The notes beneath the pieces are model-generated. The model did not search any database. It worked only from the letters and a program-made list of their open reading frames with translations, and was not told the origin of the DNA. This document shows, one piece after another, positions 1 through 10,388 of a stretch of DNA of 64,000 bases (positions are counted from its first letter, which is position 1; each line of letters begins with the position of its first letter). The stretch comes from Casuarina equisetifolia (lineage: Eukaryota > Streptophyta > Magnoliopsida > Fagales > Casuarinaceae). Location: assembly GCA_028551475.1 (NCBI GenBank), contig CM052361.1, positions 6,207,501 through 6,271,500 on the forward strand. The letters are read 5' to 3'. The position numbers and the translations under genes are program-made.

Positions 1-57
1 CGGTTTACCTGCAACTTTGGAAGAAGCAATACAATTTCTTCTTTTGTTTTGTTGGAA

Positions 58-70
58 GGGGGGGGGGGGG
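58..70. repeat. Poly-G run (13 G)
   Basis: An uninterrupted run of 13 guanines lies in what appears to be an intron of the DEG10-like gene. It is a mononucleotide tract prone to length error, with no evident function. Confidence 0.9.
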
Positions 71-277
71 TTGGGTTTTGGGGGTGTTGCGACTTCTTTA
101 TACGTTGTCTGGTGAGGTTCCTGAGATTTGGTGATTAGACATCCGGTATACTGGGGTCATACCTCGTTTTGTTGTCATTTGATGAATTCTAATTTCCTGT
201 TGGAAACTACATTTCTGGTGTATTTACTTTATAGAGTACAGCTGCGCACTTTTGGTGACAAATGCTTATTTTTTCAG

Positions 278-884
278 GTGTTGATGGATGACATTAATGC
301 AGGGTATGAACGTCTTGCTGAGCTACAGGTGCCTAAATTATCTAGCGTCATGTTATTTCAGCAACTGTAAATTGAAATGGAGATGTACGGTAAAGGAATA
401 AGGTTTTGCATTGCGAAGGACCTGCCTATGAATCTCCTAGTTAACTCTTAAAGTCAAACTTTTTAGTTAATTATACCTTGATTTTTAACAGAAAAGAAAA
501 TGTTGGTTGGCCCACCAATGCTTTTAGTGAGAGTGACTCTTGGGTTGGGAGAATGATGGCACACACTAATGTTGTCTACACTGATTGCAGTTTACGCATA
601 CTCCCCGGTAAAATAGCTACTAAACATCAGCTGATAAATCTCAGTTGTATTTTCTGCAGGTGAAGAAAGTTAATGGAGTTGAGATTGAAAATCTGAAACA
701 TTTATGCCAGCTAGTGGAGAACTGTAGCAAAGAGAGCGTGAGGTTTGATTTGGATGATGAAAGGGTCATTGTATTGAACTACAACTTGGCAAAGATCGCC
801 ACCTCTGCAATTTTGAAGCGACACAGAATATCTTCTGCAATGTCCAGTGATCTCATTGATGAACAAAAGGGCTCGGAACTTTGA
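278..884 (+). CDS. DEG10: DEG10-like (DegP/HtrA family) serine protease, last two coding exons
   Basis: This is the 3' end of a gene that begins left of the window. I see two exons, 278-328 and 660-884, bounded by cag| acceptors and a |gt donor at 329, with phase-0 junctions, reading through to TGA at 882-884. The joined peptide contains [16 protein letters not shown], then [16 protein letters not shown] and a tail ending near [15 protein letters not shown]. This matches the C-terminal PDZ end of plant DEG9/DEG10 proteases. The tail ([19 protein letters not shown]) fits DEG10, a mitochondrial ATP-independent protease in Arabidopsis, better than the nuclear DEG9. The catalytic His-Asp-Ser domain is outside the window. 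A good donor (aag|gtaaga) lies 15 bases after the stop at 899, so a 3'UTR intron is possible. The DEG assignment is firm; DEG10 over DEG9 is from remembered family differences. Confidence 0.8.
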
Positions 885-1497
885 TTGATCTGCTCAAGGT
901 AAGAAAACCTTCTCAGTAATTGGGATGACGAAGGGATTGAGGTGCCTGCCAAGCTGAATTGCCAGTTTTTCCAATGGACAACTTTTCCTTAGGCCTTGGC
1001 AGTTCGGCAAGTTCCCGTCGCTGAAGTGAGCTCCTTTTTCTTTTTACGATAGTTATTACTTCGGTGCAATTTTATCATAACAGTCACGTTTGGCTGAAAT
1101 GATACGTCCGTGCACCTCAGCACATGTGATTTCTTTTCGTATTGAGACCTGAATGTATGAAAATCAATTCGAAAGAGTTGAAATTCCCCTAAATAAATGA
1201 AAAACTAATGGAAGCTATCCAATTATTTTGATTCAAGAAGACATCAGTGGCCAAGTTTGCCGCCGAACCTCCTCAACACTCTGCATAATCTTTGGAGACC
1301 TTGATTGCTTTGTCGGTATCCGTCTTCAGAGTCCTGTGCCGAATGTGCACTTATCCTAATATTGCTAAGCGTAAGCACATGGTTCTTGCTTGGAAGTATA
1401 GGGAGAAAACATGTAAATGTTGTGACTAATACTATGGAATACATTGAGCCAGGAGTTGATATCAAAATCAAACATGCAAGCTTTTTCATGTGGTTCG
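885..1497. other. 3' flank of DEG10-like gene, no further gene seen
   Basis: Contains the probable 3'UTR of the DEG10-like gene. The open frames on both strands between 1244 and 1550 overlap each other and resemble no family I know. No gene is called. Confidence 0.5.
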
Positions 1498-2034
1498 CCT
1501 ATGTTTACCAAGGGAGATGCTTGCTCAGGTATGAGCCAACCTTATTGTAAGAGGTCATGATTCGTTTACAAGACATTTGTGAGGTATTTTAAGCCTTTTG
1601 TCATTGAAAATGAGCAAAGCCATCCAACCCCAGTTGTCAGGTAATATTTAAGTAAAAGTTGAAAGCTTCAAGGGAAGTGCGCCACACATGGTCAATGTTG
1701 GAGGCTTTAGAGGAAGTGCACCACGTCAAGAACAAGATTGAGATAAATACAAAACGTAGATCCCTATGTTTACCAAGGGAAATGCTTGCTCAGGTATGAG
1801 CTAAGGTAAGAGGTCATGATTCGTTTACAAGACATATTTGTGAGGTATTTTAAGGCTTTTGTTATTGAAAATGAGCAAAGCCATCAAATTACAGTTGACA
1901 AGTAATATTTAAGTAAAAGTTGAAAGCTTCAAAGGAAGTGCAACACATGGTCAAAGTTGGAGGCTTCAAAGGGAGGTGCACCACAGAGGAAGTGCACCAC
2001 GTCAAGAACAAGATTAATATAAATACAAAACGTC
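1498..2034. repeat. ~268-bp tandem duplication upstream of the GST gene
   Basis: Copy 1 (about 1498-1762) and copy 2 (about 1763-2034) start with the same cctatgtttaccaaggga and end with ataaatacaaaacgt. In between they share long blocks, including the stretch around gaggtcatgattcgtttaca and aagtaatatttaagtaaaag. Both carry CCACGTCA (1731-1738 and 1997-2004), which combines an ACGT core with a TGACG element read on the other strand. Small indels and substitutions separate them, so the duplication is not very recent. Copy 2 ends only about 60 bp before the GST start codon, so the duplication roughly doubles the proximal promoter. Confidence 0.9.
2018..2025 (+). promoter_or_regulatory. TATA box of the GST gene
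   Basis: TATAAATA lies 67 bp upstream of the ATG at 2092, at the end of duplicate copy 2. The matching place in copy 1 reads gagataaatac, so its TATA core is altered. Copy 2 is therefore the likely core promoter. Confidence 0.65.
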
Positions 2035-2091
2035 CCCTGGCTCAGGTATTGGAAAGTTGAATTTGATCAAAGGTTTGCAAGGTGTCCAAGC

Positions 2092-3100
2092 ATGGGGGCT
2101 TTGAAGTTGATTGGCGCCTCCGGTAGCATCTTCTCCGTCAGGATTGAATGGGCCTTAAAGCTTAAAGGAGTGGAGTACGAGTTTATAGCAGAAGATTTAA
2201 GCAACAAGAGTCCATTACTATTGAAATATAATCCTGTCCACAAGAAGATCCCCGTGCTTTTACACGATGGCAAGCCAATCGCCGAGTCACTTTTCATCCT
2301 CGAGTACATCGAGGAGACATGGAAGCAGAACCCTTTGCTTAGCGAAGATGCGTACGATAGAGCCATGGCTCGGTTCTGGGCGCAGTTTGTCGGTGATAAG
2401 GTACTTCATCACTCAAACCTCTATTCTTCTACCTTATTTTTCGCTGGGATATCCTTTACGGAAGCTAGAGTAGGATCAAGAAGTATGCTCATATTATAAT
2501 CCTATTTTTCTCATCATCAAAATGTTAATATATTCTAATTTCATTACAATATATTCCAACAAAGTACAAATAGAAAAGAAAACAGGTTAAAATAATTACT
2601 CTTTATTGAGATGATTGCAACAAAATTTAGCTTGATGGGCTTGAATTCTTAAATGCTGTCACGCTAGAATTTTAATGGACATATGCTGACTTTGACCCTT
2701 GATAATTGCCCTTCAATTTCCTTGAAAGCAGTGTGTGTTTGGGGCATGGGAAGCAGCACACCTGGTTGAAGGAGAGGAAAAGACAAAGGCTATAGAGTCT
2801 GCACTAGAATTAATGGCGTTGCTTGAGAGGCAGATTGAAGGGAAGAAGTATTTTGGTGGAGAAGAGATAGGGTTTGTGGACCTAGCAGCAGGGTGGATTC
2901 CCCATTGGCTCAATGTAATAGAAGAAGTCGGAGGAATGAAGTTACTCGAGGCAGAGAGGTTTCCGTCGCTCCACGAATGGGCTCAGAACTTCATCAATAC
3001 TCCACTTATCAAAGAATGCATTCCTCCAAGAGATGAGCTTCTCAACTATTTTACAGGCAGTATAAGTTACATGCGTTCCCTAGCAAGCAATAAAGCGTGA
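2092..3100 (+). CDS. GSTU: Tau-class glutathione S-transferase (two exons, 225 aa)
   Basis: Cytosolic enzyme that conjugates glutathione to electrophiles in stress and xenobiotic detoxification. Exon 1 is 2092-2400 (103 codons, donor |gt at 2401) and exon 2 is 2732-3100 (acceptor ag at 2730-2731). The joined protein is 225 aa, the usual length, with the single intron at the place typical of tau GSTs. The N-terminal thioredoxin fold shows [17 protein letters not shown], then KIPVL (52-56, glutathione contact), ES (65-66) and EYIEETW (71-77). The C-terminal helical domain starts near CVFGAWEA and holds [15 protein letters not shown]. The catalytic Ser region reads GSIFS (11-15) where SPFS is usual: the serine is kept at 12 but the following Pro is Ile. 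The start is the first ATG, with the TATA box 67 bp upstream. The subfamily member cannot be named. Confidence 0.95.
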
Positions 3101-5531
3101 AACTAGGCTCCACTAGAAATGGCAGCCAAGAAAATGGACAATTAGCAACAGTGTTTCTACATCTGTTTTTAAATTCCTACGAAGTTGAGGTTTCAGATAG
3201 CCATAGCTAGCTGAATCTCCTATTGTACTACTTTACCTTGTCCCTCCCGATAAAGATTTTCAGAAATGTTTCGTTTGTTTTAACACTCATGCACCCTGAG
3301 GTGTCGAACCTGACAAAAGCCTGCATGACTTGACTAGCTTAGCTCTTACTGACTAGACTAATTACATGACAAGAGTCTGCGTAAAGGCCGGTGGTCTTCT
3401 TACATACTTTCAACTCCTCACGAGATAGTTATTGTCTTCATCTTCGTCAATCCAAAGCCATCCTTCACCTCATTTGCATGGAAAAATTTTTAAGAGCAAG
3501 TTTGATAGCGGCTTTATCTCTGATGCTACCATGCACAAACCTGACCGTGGGTGCTTGCCGGTACTGCAGACGCCGAAAACTGGATATCCTCCTTTTCTGT
3601 TAATTAACTTTGCTCATGACCGATCCAACAGTAGCTAAACGGGTGGTATGCCATCTCGAAGGCACTTTGTATCATAGGCCACGTTACACCAAGGAAAGAA
3701 TAAACTTAAGTTCATTTCGTGACTTAGGTTGTATTACAGGCCTAGATGATCGTTGATCTACCAGCTGGGAGGGTGTATTCCTTGGTCCTGCTAAAATTTC
3801 AGGGAGTGCCAAGAAGCACCAAGGCTGAGTACTCATATTGCCTACTCCAAGAAGCACCAGGGCTATGGATGCTCGCCAAAGATTCACAGGTCCCACCAAA
3901 TTAAACACTTGTTTTTTGGTGTTTTAGTTTTAGCACTATGCAACTTGCTTCCAATCCAATCTTGCAGGCATAACAGAGCATATCAAGATAAATAATTGTC
4001 CTTTTATTTTGTGAAAAATAATTTGCCCAAACAAATGAGTTAGAAGGACCAAAGTGTAACAAATTTTATTCTCTCGCATCAAAAAAACAAGTGGAATGAT
4101 TTGATTTTATAAAAAAATTAGCTACTCCTCTTAATTAAAATTAACATTTTGAGATGAAATCTAAGCTTATAACAAATGATATCAGAGCTAAATTATGATA
4201 TAACTTATTAAACTTGTAATTATTATCCTCTAATGTAGGATAACAATAGGCTAACTCAATGATACTTGTAACTGCTATTCCTTAGAGGATTTTTTTTTTT
4301 AACTTATACATAATTTCAAAGATTTTAATTTTCAATGTAAAGTTCTCACCTTCCACACAAGATGGAACACTTCCGTCCAAGTCTCTTACTCGGCTTGGCA
4401 AACAGGACCAGAGCATGTTCGCATGACTTCTGGACACAAACTGGCTGACACGCAGGGCCCTGCAACTTGGATCCACATAGGACCAGCTGCTGTCGGAAAT
4501 TTTCTACTTTTTGATTCCAAGAATAGTCATTTCCGGTAGTACAATGAGCTCGATGAGATCGCTTAACTCTTGTCCGTAGGCTTTTGTCATTGCTTTCCTA
4601 CCACGCGAGTGCTGACTCGGATCTTTTTGGTCCACTAACACTGCTTCAAATTCATGTTCTCAACTCCGAATGTTTTACCCATTTGCTGAATTTTGGTTCC
4701 CTTTAACCATATTACTTCCTCACAAACTTTTCACAGTCGTTATACAGTTTGGCCCGAGGGGTCCTCTTCATACTCTACATTAATTACTCCTATCGTGGCA
4801 GGAAGCACTGAGGCACTGACGGTAAGAGAGTGCAACAAAGTGGTTGAAATATAAATGCACGTTCGTTGATATGTGTATATACAAGCGAAGAGCAAGTACA
4901 ACGTGGAAGATTAGAAGCTGTGGCAGTAACAGGGCGGTTTGAATTGATGATTGCATGTTGTACATTGGGGTCTCTGACACCAGTGGTTGGAAACTTCTTA
5001 ACACTGTATGGTCGGATCTTTTAGCCTAATTTTGCTAATTGGTTCGTAATTAACCTCTTTTACCTTTCAGCTTAATAGGTTTGGACAATCTGGGTTCATT
5101 TGAACAAGTTTGTGATGCAGTCTATGGCAGTGAGTGGACTTTATAGAGATGTGATTGGATGAAAACCGAAATTCAGGGAACAGTTTGATGCAAAAACTAT
5201 GTCTTCTTTGATTCCTCTTTTCTTTTTCTTCTTTGTGTGCCCCTCTGATTCCGAAAAAATCGATATATCAGTAAAAAGATACCAATTTGCATTTGTTTTC
5301 TGTAAAATGTGAAATCCAGTTCCGCAAGAGAAACAGAGCATGAAACTTATTTCCTTCTCTATAATGGACCACATAATCCAATTTCAGACAAGACACAGCT
5401 CGAAGGATAACAATAAGAGCAGCAACATTCATGTTAAAGTACTTAGAAATCTAACAAGAACAAACCTAATAATCTTTCTCTGACCTTCAAACTCAACCAG
5501 TTGTTTTGACAAAGAGAGTAGCTGCTCTGTA
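3101..5531. other. Intergenic, no gene recognised
   Basis: About 2.4 kb containing the GST 3'UTR and AT-rich DNA. Short open frames near 3391-3638 and 4780-5004 show no domain, splice pattern or compositional bias that supports coding. I see no TE protein remnant. Confidence 0.5.
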
Positions 5532-6011
5532 TTAGAGTCTTCCCATCACCAGCAGTTCTAGCATTCCAGAACTAATCAAAAGCAGCAACCCCACAACCAC
5601 ATTCCTTTCGGCACCTGAATAGTACACCCAAGTGTTATATGGATTATTCTTGTACAAATTGTCAGGGGCACCTGTGACATAGTAGAATCTTGGTGGTGGT
5701 GGTGGCGGGTTACAATACTGCGTAGATGGATTCTTTGGAGGTGCTGGGGGCGATGGTGGCGGCGGCGGCGGGGGCATCTGAGGAGGTGGTGGCGGCGGCG
5801 GTGCCGGTGGTGGTGGAGGCAGCTTCTGGGAACACGGGTTCGCACAAGGGCATTCTCCACATTTTATTACTGTATCTGCCTCCGGAGGTACCCAGGTTTG
5901 GTCCAACTTCCGTGGAAATGGAACACTTAATACACCTGAAAATGACATGAACAGAAAAAGAAAGAGCATAAGAAGTTTCTGAGGGCTCCAGCAATGGGTT
6001 CGCGATATCAT
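5532..6011 (-). CDS. Proline-rich cell-wall type protein with signal peptide (159 aa)
   Basis: Single-exon minus-strand gene. Residues 1-29 form a signal peptide (basic start, hydrophobic core LLMLFLFLFM, likely cut after VLS). A Cys cluster CGECPCANPC follows at 51-60, then a proline-rich block at about 65-93 made of P5 to P7 runs broken by A, Q-M and S, a second run NPPPPPP (101-107), and a conserved-looking YYVTGAPDNLY (110-120). Residues 136-157 are hydrophobic, like a GPI-attachment signal or a membrane anchor. This layout matches small plant hydroxyproline-rich, extensin-like proteins at the wall/plasma-membrane interface. It has no leucine-rich repeats. Opposite-strand frames here are shadows of the GC-rich proline codons. 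Exact function is unknown. Confidence 0.8.
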   Translation of the reverse strand: MISRTHCWSPQKLLMLFLFLFMSFSGVLSVPFPRKLDQTWVPPEADTVIKCGECPCANPCSQKLPPPPPAPPPPPPPQMPPPPPPPSPPAPPKNPSTQYCNPPPPPPRFYYVTGAPDNLYKNNPYNTWVYYSGAERNVVVGLLLLISSGMLELLVMGRL

Positions 6012-9000
6012 TTTCCGGTGAAGGGAGTTATCACAGATTCTGTATTTGTCTATGAGGGCAGTCGTAGTCAGAGAGACACAGATGGGGTTGATTACATGTA
6101 GAGAAGAGCAAAGGTGGATGCCAGGGCTGAGGAATCATTGGGTGCAAATGGCTTACGTTGGGTGCATGGAGAATGTACAGCTATTGCCTTTAGGCCATTT
6201 TGCTGTTTGCAGAAGATGAACAGGTGAGAGTTGAGATGGACTTGTTATAATGAACCTCTTTGAAAGCGAATTGCATGTGGCTGTTATAATGTAGGGAACC
6301 TAATATCCACCGTTGGACTAGAACTTAAAGTTAGGCGTGTAGAGTTGGTGAGGGTTAGTAAGCTTAGACAGTGGAAATTGGAAACGCGGACAAGTGTACA
6401 AAAAGCTTTTGGAGAACAGTCATTAACAAGAAAACTAGAATCTTTCCCTTCCTGATTTCCTTCAGCTTATGCAGAGGATGTTACTTTTGATGAGCATATG
6501 TTCTCCTTTCCAATATGTGGTAACGCTAGTTTCCGTTTGTTACCCGAGAATACTTTTTCTTCAGCTAAGGTGACGAAAAAAACTTGCTTGCAAATTGTTA
6601 TCAGTGATTGGCTTCTCTTCTTTGTTAATAGTGTGGGGCACAGAAAGATAACGAATGATTCAAAAATTGATTGCCAAAAGAAGGAATCGAAGAACAACAT
6701 GAAAATCAGACTTTATGCGCTGTAAAACTGGTAAAGACGCCACAAGAAGTTTAATAAAACTTTTAAGGATCTATAGAAAAGTTGCTATATGCGGACTTAA
6801 GATCTAAGAAACTTGGGCATACTTGTTAAGCTTTCTTCTTGCCTCTCTCACAAGAGAGTGCATGCTGCGCTTTACATAAAGTGCAACGCTGGCATTATTC
6901 TCCCACTTGGGCTTTCGTTTATACGATTCCGAGTCACATTATAAGGACTTGCATCTTATGATTATATGATCAGTAACAAGTACCCGAGGGAGTGGACGCC
7001 ATTTGCTTGTGGTCCTCGGTTTAATCCCTCTATCTATCTCGGTCACTCTCTTTAATGAATGTTTCTGCTGACCATGTTCCAATAATTGAATTTTCCCGTT
7101 GAGAATTGATGAAGATAAGAAATAAATGTTTCTTGGTATCACTTTCTTATCAGTACTAATTGGGAAAAAATACAGAATGGACCATCTGCAGTGGAGGCTT
7201 ATTGTTCTTACCATAATCCATAGTGAAACTTGGTTATCCAATGAGCCGAAGGACATCGATTATAGCTTCTTTTCTTATCAGGTTTATTTTGATTACGTAA
7301 AGGAATCATATACTCTGGCAAGAGATCAAAAGGCACGAACTTTTCCTGATCTTTTCTCTTCGAAGCACCGCACCGTTCTTTTTACCCGATGGAATTTTTC
7401 TCAGCAAACCAACTTTGTAGTTAGAGTGAAAGCCAACGATTCCATTCGAAATTGGAAGAGAATGAGAACACGAGGCAAGTGAATTTTTGATACGCTGTGA
7501 TCTTTTCAATTACTTGGAGAAAAACAAAGTAATATGTTTTTGACAGATGAGACCATCCGGGAAAATGTGTTAAGTAAGGTAGGGATAAAGGGCTCTTCCA
7601 AGAATTAAATAAAGAGGACAAAAAGTTAGGAATAAGGAGTGCGTGCTTATTGATGAGTGATCGAGAAGATGCACAATCCACAAGAGCGCTGTCCCACCAC
7701 GAATTAAATTAGCAGCTTTTCTTGGTTTTCCTTGTCTATGGTCTCCATTTAATCCTTTCCAACTCCCTGCCAACCCACCCTCATCATCCCAAATCCATAT
7801 GCAGAAACAATGCTCCATGTCGTTGACGGCAAAAAGCCCTGAAGACCATAACGATGATAAGAAAGAAAAACTCCTACTTGCTTTTTCTGGGTGCTTCTAT
7901 AAGGTGTTCCAAGTCATTCAATTGACTATAGATTGACTCGTTAAAGATTCTCAAGAATTCTAAAGATTTTCAGATGGATATATTCTCTTTGAATAGAAGA
8001 AGACTTCTCCCCTCGTATGATCATCGAGTCTCGTATTAAATCCTAGAATAACAGAAGAAAACTAAAAAAAAGTTAAGAGAGAGAAAAGAAGATTGTTGCG
8101 GAAAGTGTGGTTCTACTATTACAGGAGAGAGAAAATTGTACAAGCTTGCTTTGTGCTCTATCTTTACAAGTATATATAGCCGAAATAGATACAAGAGAGA
8201 GAATAGCTCTGGTAGTGTCAACTCAATGTTCCAGCTGGAAACGGTATGGTGCACCGTATTTCTGGTTTTTGAAGTAAGGTGACTAAGACCTTTGAGGCTT
8301 TCCGTGTCTTCTTTGTTTCCCTTCAATTTCTGGTTTTCCGACGAGGAATATCTTACTGATGAGCAACTCTGAATATTTCTCTGTTAGGTGCTTGACAGAG
8401 CGTGATTGCCGTGCTCCGTGTGGGTGCCGTGTTTCTCATTCTCTGCACTGTCAGAGTTAATAATAACAACTTCCCTTTTGAAGTCTTTCGTTCGAAGTCT
8501 ATCTCTATACAAACTTGTGAAAGTTCTATAAATCTTGCGAGTATAGTTGTAAGCTATCTTCTGGCGGCCATGTAGGGTGCTAGGTATGCTTTCCTTCCTC
8601 GTCTCAGCATGCCACTCTAGTTGCTTGAAGTAAGCCAGCTCTTGAACGTGCTTCGAAAGGGCATTGAACAAACACAGGCTTTCGAAAGTTCGGGTTGATC
8701 TACCTTACTTTTTTTCTTTTCAGGTAAAATTTTCTTTCCGGAAGATTAGTAACCTTTGTTATCGCCCTAAAGCACTTTTTTTTTTTTAATATATACACCA
8801 ACGAACATCTTCGGTGTTAAATTTCGGACCAAAAATTGTTCGGTAATATTTGCTCCCAACTGACTTGTGGATCTAAAAACACTCTCTCGAAAACAACTTT
8901 TGTTATTTTGGTTCTTAATTTCCAAGTAGCTTTAGATATTCACTCAAGAAGTTCATTCATTTTGTCTAGCTCAACCCATCGCCTCCTGAACCCTCCGACT

Positions 9001-9084
9001 TGTTATTGCCGACGTCGGGAAACAAGAAGGGTAAACCTACGTGTTCTGTCCCAGCAACGGGGAAAGTCATGTTCCTCACTTTCA
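6012..9084. other. Intergenic, no gene recognised
   Basis: Holds the upstream region of the proline-rich gene and AT-rich DNA. An open frame at 7126-7482 (118 aa) has no recognisable domain and no convincing promoter. The stretch around 8050-8260 has LTR-like composition (pyrimidine-rich runs and a tatatatag core) but I could not find matching termini, so no element is called. Confidence 0.45.
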
Positions 9085-9092
9085 ACACGTGT
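9085..9092. promoter_or_regulatory. G-box/ABRE palindrome ACACGTGT
   Basis: A perfect ACACGTGT palindrome about 400 bp upstream of the small gene at 9484. Further ACGT cores (acacgtat, acacgtag) follow around 9257-9296. Such clusters are bound by bZIP and bHLH factors in stress or light-responsive plant promoters; their use here is inferred. Confidence 0.5.
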
Positions 9093-9351
9093 ATAAGACA
9101 ACTAGAGTTCCCTTCATCTCACCATCACGTCGTATCTCGTTAATGCATTTCTGGCTATGGCCAGTTAAAAAACCGCATGTTTAATCATAAAGCCCCGCCA
9201 TAGCAACACCAAAACTGACCGAAAAAAAACATCTGTCCAGCCCCTCACGCTTTGTTAACACGTATACAACTTACCTCCTTATATGTTGACACGTAGAATC
9301 CTTTCATCACAACCAATGAAAGCATCACCCTCTCCAACATTCATGTTTCCC

Positions 9352-9359
9352 TATAAAAG
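9352..9359 (+). promoter_or_regulatory. TATA box (TATAAAAG) for the 77-aa gene
   Basis: TATAAAAG, preceded by a CCAAT box (9313-9317), lies 132 bp upstream of the ATG at 9484. This implies transcription from about 9385 and a 5' leader of about 100 bases. Confidence 0.65.
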
Positions 9360-9483
9360 TGAGGGAGCACCGAATCATGTTGCAGGCGACGCTCACTTCC
9401 TTGATCAGAGAAATTTGTTTCTTCCGAGTCTTGGTATTCTGTTCCTCACTTGAAGACTTGCTACGTGCATTAGTGCAAACGAC

Positions 9484-9717
9484 ATGACTACTGGGATTGG
9501 AATTCCGATTTGTGTTCAATGTGGCACCGCTAGCAATCCTTGCCGGTGCAAGGTGGTCGGCCCGACTCTTGGGTTCTTGGCGTTTGCCGTGGCTGCTGTT
9601 GTTGAGTGGCCAGTGGGGGCTTTGGTGTATTGCTTTCGCCACGTGAAGGGCCGCCGCATCATGGCTCATCCAGCCACCGTTGTTTACCCATCCGTTTCCA
9701 ATGCAATTCCAATTTGA
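9484..9717 (+). CDS. Small Cys-motif membrane protein of unknown function (77 aa)
   Basis: Intronless 77-aa protein. The N-terminus has a compact cysteine set, CVQCG (10-14) and NPCRCK (18-23), suggesting a small metal-binding or redox-sensitive head. A hydrophobic stretch from about 26 to 51 (GPTLGFLAFAVAAVVEWPVG) looks like one membrane span, followed by a basic VKGRRIM and a short tail rich in Val and Pro. I recall very similar short proteins in other plants, annotated only as hypothetical, so I treat it as a conserved plant-specific family without assigning a role. Support includes the upstream TATA and CCAAT boxes, higher GC than the flanks, and a frame open from the first ATG after the TATA box. 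The antisense frame at 9325-9759 is a shadow. Confidence 0.75.
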   Translation: MTTGIGIPICVQCGTASNPCRCKVVGPTLGFLAFAVAAVVEWPVGALVYCFRHVKGRRIMAHPATVVYPSVSNAIPI

Positions 9718-10202
9718 GGATTTCTTAGGTGAAAGCTTCGTGTGTTGAAGTGTTTTCATTATGTGTTTTAAGGAGTAAGCTGTTCTTTGTTTTCTTTTTC
9801 CTGCTTTAATTCTCTTGTTATGAAATGCTGATTTTACTCAGTTTATGACAACTAACATTTCTTACATACTTTCTCTTATGTGAAAAATGTTAGTCCATTA
9901 ATGGGTTTTCTATAATCTTTTTAGTTTAAGCAAATTGAATATTTTACAGCCCAAAGAAGGTAAGACACCGCAACGGTATAATGCAAGTGTATAAGTAACA
10001 CAATCACTACATAACATAAGAGAGCGGTTGATTCAGAGAACTTTTAGCTTCATTGTCTCCCCCACTACGCTGAAAGTTATAACCAAAAAGAACTGGACAA
10101 TCTCCTTCGATCATGAACGGCAAAGATTTAGGACCTCTTGCGTGAACACTAGACTTTGAGCCCCCATAGTCTTAGTCTTGGGTGCCACTTCCTCACCGCT
10201 CT

Positions 10203-10388
10203 CTAGGCCCTTGTTGATATTGAGGTTTTTTTTATCCTTATTTCTCTTTTCTCAATGTGGAAATCTATCAATTTATAACAGATCTCTAGTTTATGCTCGA
10301 AACTTTCACGATGAGAACATTTCATCAAGTGGTAACAATCCTTACTTTTATGCTCCAATTTTTCACAATGGGTGCATTTTTTTATCAA
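10203..10388 (-). pseudogene. Copia-type gag zinc-knuckle remnant
   Basis: The minus-strand frame contains CTHCEKLEHKSKDC, a perfect CX2CX4HX4C retroviral-type zinc knuckle, followed by CSHRESFEHKLEIC, the same motif with its second Cys changed to Arg. Paired zinc knuckles are typical of gag nucleocapsid domains of plant LTR retrotransposons. No capsid, integrase or reverse transcriptase is readable next to it, so this is an isolated relic; cellular CCHC proteins are a less likely origin. Confidence 0.5.

Noticed and set aside
5726..5950. Ala/Val-rich plus-strand frame
   Set aside because: Reverse reading of proline codons of the proline-rich protein gene.
7126..7482. 118-aa plus-strand open frame
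   Set aside because: No domain, no promoter or splice context, and AT-rich codon use like the surrounding intergenic DNA.
8050..8260. Possible solo LTR (pyrimidine-rich with tatatatag)
   Set aside because: I could not find TG...CA termini, a target duplication or a second copy.
9325..9759. 144-aa minus-strand frame opposite the 77-aa gene
   Set aside because: It covers the TATA box and the whole sense gene; the sense strand has the better promoter and protein features.
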